Source: Bacillota bacterium (lineage in GTDB: Bacteria; Bacillota; DSM-12270; Thermacetogeniales; Thermacetogeniaceae). From it: a stretch of 17,227 bases of DNA. Every line of letters starts with the position of its first letter. Positions within the stretch are counted from its first letter, which is position 1. The stretch covers positions 1-17,227 of the forward strand of contig DAOURU010000001.1 in assembly GCA_030627585.1 (NCBI GenBank), given 5' to 3'. Below, one piece after another: positions 1 through 6,412 of the stretch. Under the pieces are notes generated by a model that saw only the letters and a program-made list of their open reading frames with translations, did no database searches and had not been told where the DNA came from. Made by a program: the position numbers and the translations under genes.

Positions 1-2
1 AG

Positions 3-113
3 AAAATTGATTTTGTCCCGGCCTGCACCAGGAGAGGGAGGGGGCTGGAACAAACCAAGAATTTGGGTCGTTTTGTGGATTTTTTTGTTAGCCGCAGCGC
101 CCCTTTCTTTTAG
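3..113 (+). CDS. Possible C-terminal end of an upstream gene (partial)
   Basis: One frame is open from the window edge to a TAG at 111-113 and reads like a basic protein tail, with a stretch RGRGLEQTKNLGRFVDFF. I do not recognise the family. A second frame is also open from base 1 to about 177 and encodes a hydrophobic stretch (IWVVLWIFLLAAAPLSF), so the choice of frame is uncertain. The TAG overlaps a TATAAT sequence that could start the next transcript, which favours this gene ending here. Sequence to the left of the window would settle it. Confidence 0.25.
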   Translation, partial: KIDFVPACTRRGRGLEQTKNLGRFVDFFVSRSAPFF

Positions 114-119
114 TATAAT
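114..119 (+). promoter_or_regulatory. Candidate -10 box for the zinc peptidase gene
   Basis: A perfect TATAAT lies 25 bases before the ATG at 144, leaving room for a short leader with the ribosome site at 131-136. I see no good -35 hexamer at 16-18 bases upstream; the nearest TTGTTA (85-90) is 23 bases away. The call is therefore weak, and a -10 match can arise by chance in this A/T-rich gap. Confidence 0.25.
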
Positions 120-143
120 GGAGAGAAGAGAGGAGGAAGGAGG

Positions 144-992
144 ATGGACAGACTTGTTGTTTCCTGCTTGATATTTTGTCTTGTTTTCTTATTGTTCCTT
201 AATTTTGTCCAGCCCAACCCGGTCCGCACCTTTGGCTTCGAATTATTTCGAGAATACCAGCGTTTTTTGCTGCGGCTGGAAACGTCCTCCTGGCCGGTGC
301 TCGCCGGGGAGCATTTTATCGTAAAATACCGGCTGGGTGACGAGGAAAACGCCCGCAAGGTTTTGCAGGAGGCGGAAAGGGTTTACCATCCCTTGGGAGC
401 TTTATTTGCTTACTTTCCTGAGGAAAAGGTGCCGATTCTGATTTATCCCGACCGCTCGTCTCTTAACCGGATTTTTGGCTGGGGAAACGAAGAAAGCGCA
501 ATGGGTGTTTACTGGGCAGGGATCATCAGAATTCTATCTCCGCGGGAATGGTTGGGGGATTTACCCGAAGCGGAGAGAAGGGCGGCTTTTAAGGCACAGG
601 GCCCCGTTGCCCATGAATATGTTCATTTTGTCGTGGACTATAAAAGCAAAGGGAACTATCCGCGCTGGATAACGGAGGGGCTTGCCCAGTATGGGGAGGG
701 ACGGATCACGCCGGTTTCCTCTCCAGATAAAAACCTTAAAAACCTTCCGCTGCCCTCCTTTCCCTTAAAGAAATTAGACGGGAAATTTGACGATCCGGCC
801 TGGCAGAACTACAGTTACGCTCTTGCCCGGGACCTCGTAACATACCTTGTTAAAACATACGGAGAGGAACAGATTCCCCTCCTTTTAGACGCACTGGGGG
901 AGGGTTGCAGCTTAGACCGGGCTTTTCAGGAAACTCTCGGGATCGGAGCGGATGAATTTTTGGAGGGCTACAAGAGCCGCGCAGCTGAATAA
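144..992 (+). CDS. Membrane-anchored gluzincin-type zinc metallopeptidase (peptidase MA-like)
   Basis: This 282-residue protein starts with an uncleaved signal/anchor helix (about residues 3-22), so the catalytic part is probably outside the membrane. The zinc-binding HExxH motif is visible as HEYVH at residues 157-161. It is followed by a second motif, W175-ITEG-LAQY, whose Glu178 would be the third zinc ligand; this spacing is typical of gluzincins in the peptidase MA-like family. The natural substrate is unknown. The ATG at 144 has AGGAGG at 131-136 with good spacing. It is followed by a small membrane-protein gene and murA, so an envelope role is plausible, but that is inference. An alternative is a proteolytically inactive relative, although both key motifs look intact. 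Confidence 0.8.
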   Translation: MDRLVVSCLIFCLVFLLFLNFVQPNPVRTFGFELFREYQRFLLRLETSSWPVLAGEHFIVKYRLGDEENARKVLQEAERVYHPLGALFAYFPEEKVPILIYPDRSSLNRIFGWGNEESAMGVYWAGIIRILSPREWLGDLPEAERRAAFKAQGPVAHEYVHFVVDYKSKGNYPRWITEGLAQYGEGRITPVSSPDKNLKNLPLPSFPLKKLDGKFDDPAWQNYSYALARDLVTYLVKTYGEEQIPLLLDALGEGCSLDRAFQETLGIGADEFLEGYKSRAAE

Positions 993-997
993 TTTTT

Positions 998-1031
998 CCT
1001 TCTTCTGCCCAAGACTAACGGCAGAAGGGGG
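998..1031 (+). promoter_or_regulatory. Hairpin covering the ribosome-binding site of the next gene
   Basis: Bases 998-1009 pair with 1020-1031 to form a 12-bp stem (two G-U pairs) with a 10-base loop. There is no T-run after it on the + strand, so it does not look like a simple terminator. Its right arm contains the AAGGGGG stretch that would be the Shine-Dalgarno sequence for the ATG at 1038. The hairpin could therefore limit translation of that small gene or protect the end of the upstream message. This is inferred from sequence pairing only. Confidence 0.4.
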
Positions 1032-1037
1032 GATTCC

Positions 1038-1235
1038 ATGGCGCGGAAAATTTTTACGCTTCTGATAGGAATGCTGCTTTTTTTTGCTGCTGTTGCAGGA
1101 ATAGTCGGTTCGATACAGCGCGCCAGGCATCGTGTACCGATCTTTCAGATAGAAAACCTTTCTGCCCGGGCGGCCGCAAGTCAAAACCTGGTCGAGGCCC
1201 AGGTATGGAGCACGGAGCTGACTTTTCCAGGGTAA
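1038..1235 (+). CDS. Small single-pass membrane protein, function unknown
   Basis: A 65-residue reading frame with ATG at 1038 and a purine-rich AAGGGGGG site at 1025-1032. Residues about 5-25 (FTLLIGMLLFFAAVAGIVG) form one strong transmembrane helix, followed by a basic stretch (QRARHR), which predicts the N terminus outside and the C terminus in the cytoplasm. The soluble tail is about 40 residues and carries no motif I recognise. It lies 45 bases after the zinc peptidase and about 100 before murA, on the same strand. The coherent membrane helix and ribosome site support it, but short hypothetical genes can be spurious, and the site is buried in a hairpin. Confidence 0.5.
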   Translation: MARKIFTLLIGMLLFFAAVAGIVGSIQRARHRVPIFQIENLSARAAASQNLVEAQVWSTELTFPG

Positions 1236-1333
1236 AGTGTAATGCCGAGGGAAGGAATATCTGTTGCTAGGGAGAATATAAAAGACGGAAAAGGACCATT
1301 TTTTGGTGCTCATGACTGGAGGATACAATCAAG

Positions 1334-2584
1334 ATGAAATTGGTGATTAAAGGAGGCAACCGACTCTGGGGAAGGGTTCGCGTCAGTGGTGCGAAGAATG
1401 CTGCTTTGGTTTTAATTGCCGCGAGCGCGGTTGCGCGGGAGGAAGTTATTTTAGACAATGTGCCGAGAATTGCAGATGTAGAAACGCAACTGGAAATTGT
1501 GCGCGCCCTGGGGGGGAAGACTGTCTGGCTGGGACAGAATACGGTCAGTCTGGCATGGCCCGGCCAAATCGAAGTCACGCCTCCGTACCACCTTGCAAAA
1601 AAGCTGCGGGCTTCCAATCTTTTTTTAGGCGCACTTGCCGCCAGGCAGGGGAGGGCGGAAATTCCCCTTCCAGGTGGTTGCAATATCGGATCCCGTCCGA
1701 TGGATCTTCATTTAAAAGGGCTTCATATTTTAGGCTTTGAAGTCGGTTTGGAACACGGCTTTATTAAGGCCCGGGCACGCGAGCTGCAAGGAGCTCGGGT
1801 TTATTTGGATTTTCCGAGTGTAGGCGCCACAGAGAATCTGATCATGGCGGCAAGTGGAATTCCCGGGACGACGGTGCTTGAAAATGCCGCAAAAGAACCG
1901 GAAATTGTTGATCTTGCGAGCTTTCTCAACGCGCTGGGGGCGCGGGTCCGGGGCGCCGGAACAGATTTAATTAAAATTGAAGGCGTTAAGGAATTTGGGG
2001 GGACGAGATTCAGCGTCATTCCGGATCGCATCGAGGCAGGCACCTATATGATCGCGGCGGGTATTACAGGGGAAGCAATTACTGTCGAAAACGTAATTGT
2101 TACCCACCTTCAGTCCGTGATCGCGAAACTGCAGGATGTGGGGCTGGAAGTGCAATCGGGAGAAGATTTTGTGGCTGTTAAGAGGACGGGCGGCCTGCGT
2201 GCGACTGATATTAAAACACTCCCCTATCCTGGTTTCCCGACTGATCTGCAGTCCCCCATGATGTCTCTCCTCTGCCTGGCGCGCGGCACCAGCCTTATTG
2301 TGGAAAATGTCTTTGAAAACCGTTTCCAGGTGGCTGACGAATTAAAGCGAATGGGGGGGCGGATCAGGGTTAAAGGCCACACGGCAGTAATTGAAGGTGG
2401 TACAAGCCTCTTGGGGGCCCAGGTAAAGGCAACCGACCTCCGGGCCGGGGCGGCTCTTCTCCTGGCAGGGCTTGCCGCCGAGGGAGAAACGGAAATCTGT
2501 CAGGCAGAACTGATCGCGCGGGGATACGAAGGCGTAATTGAGAAGTTTGCCTCGCTCGGCGCCCAGATCCGGTGCATTTCTTAG
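1334..2584 (+). CDS. murA: UDP-N-acetylglucosamine 1-carboxyvinyltransferase (MurA family)
   Basis: Catalyses the first committed step of peptidoglycan synthesis: transfer of enolpyruvate from phosphoenolpyruvate to UDP-GlcNAc in the cytoplasm. The 416-residue length matches the family. The SGAKNA motif is at residues 18-23, LRAS at 91-94, and the mobile catalytic loop PGGCNIGSRP (residues 113-122) keeps the active-site Cys116, so the enzyme should be sensitive to fosfomycin. Later family signatures GATENLIMAA, PGFPTDLQ (with the catalytic Asp) and the C-terminal RGYEGVIEKFASLGA are present. The ATG at 1334 is preceded by CTGGAGG at 1316-1322. Many Firmicutes carry two paralogues (MurA and MurZ); I cannot tell which this is from one copy. 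Confidence 0.95.
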   Translation: MKLVIKGGNRLWGRVRVSGAKNAALVLIAASAVAREEVILDNVPRIADVETQLEIVRALGGKTVWLGQNTVSLAWPGQIEVTPPYHLAKKLRASNLFLGALAARQGRAEIPLPGGCNIGSRPMDLHLKGLHILGFEVGLEHGFIKARARELQGARVYLDFPSVGATENLIMAASGIPGTTVLENAAKEPEIVDLASFLNALGARVRGAGTDLIKIEGVKEFGGTRFSVIPDRIEAGTYMIAAGITGEAITVENVIVTHLQSVIAKLQDVGLEVQSGEDFVAVKRTGGLRATDIKTLPYPGFPTDLQSPMMSLLCLARGTSLIVENVFENRFQVADELKRMGGRIRVKGHTAVIEGGTSLLGAQVKATDLRAGAALLLAGLAAEGETEICQAELIARGYEGVIEKFASLGAQIRCIS

Positions 2585-2617
2585 GGAGTCCCTGACGGGA
2601 TGAAACGACTCTTGTGA

Positions 2618-2800
2618 CCGGTTTTTCTGGCTCCTGTTCAAATTATTGTCAACCGGGTTTTGCGTCATGTCCGGGAGGGATCGGTAATCCTGTTCCATGA
2701 GGGCCGGGGGTTAGGACGAAAGGAAGCCGCCCTCGCCAGGGCGTTGCCGGTCCTGCTTGATAAACTGCCGGAAAAAGGTTTTTCCGGTTACTGTTGGTGA
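2618..2800 (+). pseudogene. Vestige of a polysaccharide deacetylase (C-terminal end only)
   Basis: The frame from 2618 to the TGA at 2798-2800 encodes about 60 residues that read like the last quarter of a NodB-type polysaccharide deacetylase: IVNRVLRHVREGSVILFHEG, then basic residues, ALPVLLDKL and PEKGFSG. Family members typically show a block like 'hvkpGsIiLlHdg... alpeiidgLkekGyrf', with the His of LHD as a metal or active-site residue. Here LHD has become FHE. The frame is closed by a TGA at 2615-2617, there is no start or ribosome site, and the NodB core is absent from the preceding bases, which are murA. I infer a decayed remnant left by deletion. The match is by recognition, not by search. 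Confidence 0.55.
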
Positions 2801-2832
2801 TCTTCTTAGTGAGAAAGGATGAAGGGAGAGTG

Positions 2833-3369
2833 ATGACGGTGGGGAGTGTTGTGGCGCGGATTTTAAGTTTAACCCGGCGCCGCTTGTTTTATATCCTGGT
2901 GGTGGCGAGCATGGTTTTATGGGGAGGCCCCTGCGTTCTCCCGGTTTTTTTTCACGATCGTTACCTTTTATCTGGTTTGTTGAGTATTTTTTGTTCCCAG
3001 GGCATGAAGCCTTTTACTACAGTGATACCCGGGCAGGAGGGCTTTGCCTGGGCGCGCGCCTTCGGGTGCGGCGGGATGCCGAGTTCGCACGCGGCGGTGG
3101 CCGCCGCCCTCGCCACTTCGCTGGGGATGGATTACGGCTGGACCTCCCCTTTTTTCCAAATTGCTGCTGTTATGGGGGGGATTGTTATTTACGACGCCGT
3201 TACGCTGCGCCGCATCGTGGGGGAGCACTCCCGCCTTTTAAAGGAGATGGTCCGGGAGAAAACAAAAAGTTGCCCTCTTTTCGGTGAGATGGTAGGGCAC
3301 ACGCTGCCAGAGGCTTCGGTAGGGGTTTTAATCGGTGTTCTTTGTGCCGTTCTGGTAGTATGGAGATAA
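2833..3369 (+). CDS. Divergent PAP2-related membrane protein (DUF212 / YuiD-like)
   Basis: A 178-residue integral membrane protein resembling the DUF212 family, which is related to acid phosphatase/vanadium haloperoxidase (PAP2) proteins. The conserved signature GMPSSHAAVAAALATSLG (residues 81-98), the later VIYDAVTLRR block (118-127, Asp121) and GHTLPEASVGVLIG (155-168) are all present. Hydrophobic segments lie at about 17-38, 46-54, 108-121 and 162-177. No activity is established for this family; lipid phosphate chemistry is only a guess from the distant relationship. I chose the ATG at 2833 because AAGGGAG (2822-2828) lies just before it. An in-frame TTG at 2794 would add 13 residues but has no ribosome site and overlaps the deacetylase remnant. 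Confidence 0.8.
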   Translation: MTVGSVVARILSLTRRRLFYILVVASMVLWGGPCVLPVFFHDRYLLSGLLSIFCSQGMKPFTTVIPGQEGFAWARAFGCGGMPSSHAAVAAALATSLGMDYGWTSPFFQIAAVMGGIVIYDAVTLRRIVGEHSRLLKEMVREKTKSCPLFGEMVGHTLPEASVGVLIGVLCAVLVVWR

Positions 3370-3389
3370 GGCAGGACAGGAGGGAGACG

Positions 3390-4022
3390 ATGATCAGCAC
3401 GAAGGAATTTCAATTTTGTCTCCCCGGTTTGAATCTTTCTTTAGAAATTGTTGCCAATACGGAGGATCTGATTACGGACCCGGAGGACGATGATCAAATT
3501 CCGTACTGGGCTGAACTCTGGCCTGCGGCACGCGGCCTGGCGCAGTACATTTGGGAGTCCGTTGATTTTCGGGGAGCGACAGTGCTCGAACTGGGGGCAG
3601 GGTTGGGGCTGCCGGGTCTGGTGGCTGTCCTCAAAGGCGGGAAAGTAACCCTTACAGACTACCAGCCCGAAGCGTTAAAGTTTGCTGCCCGCAGTGCCAG
3701 CAGAAACAACATTCAGGGTGTTGACTTCGTCCTTGCGGACTGGCGGGATTTTCCCATCATTACCCGGTTTGACTGGATTATCGGTTCCGATGTTCTTTAC
3801 AACCCCAAGCGTGTTCCTTTCGTGGCGCAAATTATCGAGCGCAACCTGGCACCGCAGGGGCAGCTTCTATTTGCCCACCCGGGCCGGAAAGTAGCTTATG
3901 ACTTTCTGCGGGAACTGGCGCGGCTTAAAAGAATGAAAGAAAAACAGGACATCATTCCGGTTGCAACAGACCACCCCCATTTTCCTTTTTACGAAATTGA
4001 CATCCACCACTTAATTTGTTAA
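3390..4022 (+). CDS. Class I SAM-dependent methyltransferase (methyltransferase-16 / lysine methyltransferase-like)
   Basis: A 210-residue cytoplasmic protein with a Rossmann-fold methyltransferase core. Motif I is VLELGAGLGLPG at residues 65-76, the acidic end of the second strand is TLTD (Asp90), motif II is ADWRD (116-120), and SDVLY sits at 133-137. The upstream PYWAELWPAARGLA block (38-51) is typical of the METTL21-like group that methylates protein lysines; the target here cannot be read from sequence. The ATG at 3390 has GGAGGG at 3379-3384; the frame is open further upstream, but that start would overlap the DUF212 gene with no better ribosome site. It follows that gene by 20 bases and is probably cotranscribed with it. 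Confidence 0.85.
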   Translation: MISTKEFQFCLPGLNLSLEIVANTEDLITDPEDDDQIPYWAELWPAARGLAQYIWESVDFRGATVLELGAGLGLPGLVAVLKGGKVTLTDYQPEALKFAARSASRNNIQGVDFVLADWRDFPIITRFDWIIGSDVLYNPKRVPFVAQIIERNLAPQGQLLFAHPGRKVAYDFLRELARLKRMKEKQDIIPVATDHPHFPFYEIDIHHLIC

Positions 4023-4243
4023 GACAGGGCGGGTTGGTTGGAGTGAACCTTTGGTTGGGGCCGTAGGGCGGCTCAAAGAACCTTTTTACCGGATGGTGCA
4101 GGCATTATCATGAAACCTCTCATCCTCAGGATCTCAAGCAAGCAAATCAAAAACCGGGATGCTCCGGCCGGGGCTCAAGTGAGGAGGAATGAGGTAAAAA
4201 TACCGGAAAAAATTATCGAGGGAAAAGGAAAAAAATCTTTTTG
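4023..4243 (+). other. Intergenic region before the KaiC-like operon
   Basis: No confident gene. A 33-codon frame ending in TGA at 4111-4113 reads plausibly like a protein tail (LVGAVGRLKEPFYRMVQALS) and might be another gene remnant, but I cannot assign it. A weak composite stem (CTTTG pairing with CAAAG around GCCG/CGGC, about 4049-4077) followed by TTTTT at 4083-4087 could act as a poor terminator for the methyltransferase transcript. A 74-codon frame from an ATG at 4110 has no ribosome site and overlaps the next gene, so it is not called. Confidence 0.4.
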
Positions 4244-4250
4244 TGTCGAA
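4244..4250 (+). promoter_or_regulatory. Candidate Spo0A box (TGTCGAA)
   Basis: A perfect match to the Spo0A recognition heptamer TGTCGAA lies 50 bases before the first gene of the KaiC-like operon. It occupies the -35 position of the candidate promoter at 4245-4273. This is the geometry known for Spo0A-activated sigma-A promoters such as spoIIG in Bacillus subtilis. Two or so such heptamers are expected by chance in a window of this size counting both strands, so position rather than presence is the argument. Confidence 0.4.
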
Positions 4251-4273
4251 AAAATTTATGGTTGTGTAGTAAT
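4245..4273 (+). promoter_or_regulatory. Candidate extended -10 promoter of the KaiC-like operon
   Basis: AGTAAT at 4268-4273 (4 of 6 to TATAAT) is preceded by TGT (4265-4267), giving an extended -10. The -35 position at 17-base spacing (4245-4250) has no TTGACA match but lies inside the Spo0A box. Initiation near 4280 would give a leader of about 20 bases ending in the GGGAGG ribosome site at 4291-4296. A promoter with a poor -35 replaced by an activator site is plausible, but it is not proven from sequence. Confidence 0.35.
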
Positions 4274-4299
4274 TGGTGCCGGGTTAAGGGGGGAGGATT

Positions 4300-5688
4300 T
4301 TGAAGAAAATTCGCACCGGAATTACCGGTTTTGATGAGCTTTTTTACGGCGGAATCCTTGCAGGAAACACAATTCTTGTGGAAGGAATTCCCGGCGCGGG
4401 CAAAACAACCTTCGGGGTTGAATTTATCTACAGGGGGGTCCAAGATTATGAAGAGCCGGGTATTGTTTTAACCTTTGAGCAGTTTCCGGCTTCCCTTTAC
4501 CGGGATGCTTTAAATTTCGGTTGGGATCTGCAGACTCTGGAAAGACAAAACAAGCTCCGGGTGATTTGTACTTCACCGGAGGTTGTGCTGCTGCCGGAAT
4601 CAAATATTTTAGAAGAAGCCGTCAACGAAATCAGGGCGCGCCGGGTGCTGGTTGACAGCATGTCTCACTTTCGCCAGGTTATTGACAACCCCCTCGAGCT
4701 GCGCCAGGCGGTTTATGCTTTTTGCAACGGGCTGCGCCGCCTCGGTTTAACCTCTTTGCTCGTGAAGGAACAGGAGCAGGAAGAGGAGGATTTTTACAGT
4801 TTCGAGGAGTTTCTGGTAGATGTTGTCGTACGCCTCCGGTACGGAGCGAACGGCGGATTGCAGCGCCAGCGTACCGTCGAAATTATCAAAAGCCGGGGGC
4901 AGCCTCATTTATCGGGGAGACACAGCTTTAAAATCAAGGAAGCGGGGATGCAGGTTTTTTCCCTGCGGCCTCTTCTCCTGGAACCGGATGAGGGCCGCTC
5001 TCCGAGTTTTTTGTTAAAGACGGGGATCAAGGGTTTGGACGAACTCTTACGGGGTGGCCTTCCGCGGGGTGTAAGTATTGTTGTCGCGGGAGAGGCGGGC
5101 ACGGGGAAAACGGTTTTAGGCTTGGAATATTTAGTCCGGGGGGCGCTCCAGCAGCAGGAAAGAGGTCTTTTTGTCTCCCTGGAAGAAGCCCCTCAGAAGA
5201 TCCATGCCCACGCGGCCGCTTTTGGGTGGGATCTGGCGGGCCTGGCGCAGGAGGGAATGATTCAGGTAATCTTCACGCCTCTGGTGGAGGTTGATTTTGA
5301 CGAGCTGATTACCCGGCTGGGCGCCGTGATCCGGGAAAACCGGATCGTGCGGGTTGTTTTTGATGCTTTGCCCGCCTTAATTGCCCGTGTACGTGACATG
5401 TTTGTGCTCCGGGAAAAACTCTTCTACCTGACGACCTATCTCAATAATCTGGGATGCACAACCCTGTTTCTTTACCCGACCGGGATTGGAATTCCCAACG
5501 AGCAGCTGGATATTGTTCAATCTCTCGTCCAGGGGAGTATTCTCCTCAAGTCGAGTTTGTTTCATAACAGGAGGCTGCGATACCTGGAGCTTTATAAGTT
5601 GCGGGGGGTAAGCCATATTACCGGCAATCATCTCATGGAAATTACGAAAACCGGGATTCAGGTCTTCCCCCGGGCAGGAGGTTGGTAG
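4300..5688 (+). CDS. Double-domain KaiC-like ATPase
   Basis: A 462-residue RecA-superfamily ATPase with two tandem KaiC domains, the CI/CII layout. Domain 1 (about 4-225) has Walker A GIPGAGKT at 29-36 and Walker B VLVDS ending Asp119. Domain 2 (about 236-457) has Walker A GEAGTGKT at 264-271 and Walker B with Asp355. The catalytic glutamate pair is EE in domain 2 (295-296) but EQ in domain 1 (60-61). Each domain ends with the usual family block (KSRGQPHLSGRHSFKI, KLRGVSHITGNHLMEI). By eye alignment the Ser/Thr phosphosites of cyanobacterial KaiC fall on Gln407 and Ser408, so clock-type autophosphorylation is unlikely in the same form. An in-frame TAA at 4285-4287 leaves TTG 4300 as the start, with GGGAGG at 4291-4296. 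It leads a five-gene run. Cyanobacterial clock function should not be inferred. Confidence 0.9.
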   Translation: MKKIRTGITGFDELFYGGILAGNTILVEGIPGAGKTTFGVEFIYRGVQDYEEPGIVLTFEQFPASLYRDALNFGWDLQTLERQNKLRVICTSPEVVLLPESNILEEAVNEIRARRVLVDSMSHFRQVIDNPLELRQAVYAFCNGLRRLGLTSLLVKEQEQEEEDFYSFEEFLVDVVVRLRYGANGGLQRQRTVEIIKSRGQPHLSGRHSFKIKEAGMQVFSLRPLLLEPDEGRSPSFLLKTGIKGLDELLRGGLPRGVSIVVAGEAGTGKTVLGLEYLVRGALQQQERGLFVSLEEAPQKIHAHAAAFGWDLAGLAQEGMIQVIFTPLVEVDFDELITRLGAVIRENRIVRVVFDALPALIARVRDMFVLREKLFYLTTYLNNLGCTTLFLYPTGIGIPNEQLDIVQSLVQGSILLKSSLFHNRRLRYLELYKLRGVSHITGNHLMEITKTGIQVFPRAGGW

Positions 5689-5690
5689 GA

Positions 5691-6407
5691 TTGAAAGCAA
5701 GGGCCTATTTTGGCGTGGAAGGACTCGACAGGATTATTTCCCAGGGTGTGAGTTACGGTTCCCAAATTATGGTCGACGGTGATACCGGGGTGGGAAAAAC
5801 GGTTTTAGCGGGGGAATTTATTAAAGAAGGGCTCCGGTGCGGGGATGTCTGCATTTACGTGGCCTGCGACGAGCCACCGGCGGTGATGCGCTACCACCTG
5901 GGCACTTTCAGGGTAGGGACGCGGGCATACGAGGAGGCCGGACGCTTAATTTTTGTGGATGCCTACGAAGAAGAGGCCAGTGTTGAGAAATTTCATATTG
6001 CCGACCAGCATAATCTGGATAAATATTTTACCCTGGAAAAGGAGCTTTTGAAGCGCTTTGCCGGACAGCGCATCCGACTCATTGTGGACAGCCTGAGCAC
6101 TCTGTTCACTCCCTTTGAGCCTGCGGAAATCCTGGAATTTCACCGCAGCCGTTTAAAATACCTCCGGAAAAACGGGATTCTCACCCTTGATATCTTTGTG
6201 GACGGGGTGCTTGGAGACCGGGTGATGATGGTGGCCAGCCATTTCTACAACGTCATTTTAAAGATGAAGTTTGGCAGCTCCGCAACGCGGCCGGTCCGGA
6301 TTTTGCAGGTGGGGAAAGTCCGGAGCGGAAAATTCAGTTCTACTCCCTATATGTTCGGCATTAGTCCCACCTTTGGAATTTTAGTCGCGACAGAGTTGGA
6401 GGTGTAG
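5691..6407 (+). CDS. Single-domain KaiC-like ATPase
   Basis: A 238-residue RecA-superfamily ATPase with one KaiC domain. Walker A GDTGVGKT lies at residues 30-37 and Walker B IVDS ends at Asp133. The position usually holding two glutamates reads DE (60-61), so one catalytic Glu is kept. The C-terminal block ILQVGKVRSGKFSSTPYMF (204-222) corresponds to the KMRGxxH segment of other family members but lacks the His. I chose the TTG at 5691, two bases after the previous stop, because AGGAGG at 5676-5681 has the right spacing. A TTG at 5682 would touch that site. Pairing a double- with a single-domain KaiC suggests hetero-oligomers or two stages of a switch; this is inference. Confidence 0.88.
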   Translation: MKARAYFGVEGLDRIISQGVSYGSQIMVDGDTGVGKTVLAGEFIKEGLRCGDVCIYVACDEPPAVMRYHLGTFRVGTRAYEEAGRLIFVDAYEEEASVEKFHIADQHNLDKYFTLEKELLKRFAGQRIRLIVDSLSTLFTPFEPAEILEFHRSRLKYLRKNGILTLDIFVDGVLGDRVMMVASHFYNVILKMKFGSSATRPVRILQVGKVRSGKFSSTPYMFGISPTFGILVATELEV

Positions 6408-6412
6408 GTGAA

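Noticed and set aside
2084..2090. TGTCGAA inside murA as a Spo0A site
   Set aside because: It falls in conserved coding sequence (Thr-Val-Glu codons) with no promoter or gene start nearby, so it is most simply a chance match.
2342..2698. 118-codon frame on the - strand over the murA end
   Set aside because: It lies antisense to conserved murA codons and has no ribosome site or recognisable domain.
2716..2734. GC-rich hairpin CGCCCT/AGGGCG as a murA terminator
   Set aside because: There is no T-run after it, and it lies inside the codons of the deacetylase remnant, which explain it better.
4023..4299. Cyclic-di-GMP or other riboswitch upstream of the KaiC-like operon
   Set aside because: I looked for known conserved aptamer cores and a terminator or sequestering stem next to the start and found none. 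The likely transcription start near 4280 also leaves no room.
4110..4334. 74-codon frame before the KaiC-like gene
   Set aside because: It has no ribosome site, overlaps the first KaiC-like gene in another frame, and its low-complexity lysine-rich content resembles translated non-coding sequence.
4300..6407. A cyanobacterial-type circadian clock (kaiABC)
   Set aside because: There is no KaiA- or KaiB-like gene, and the KaiC autophosphorylation residues are not evident. Only KaiC-family ATPase function can be claimed.
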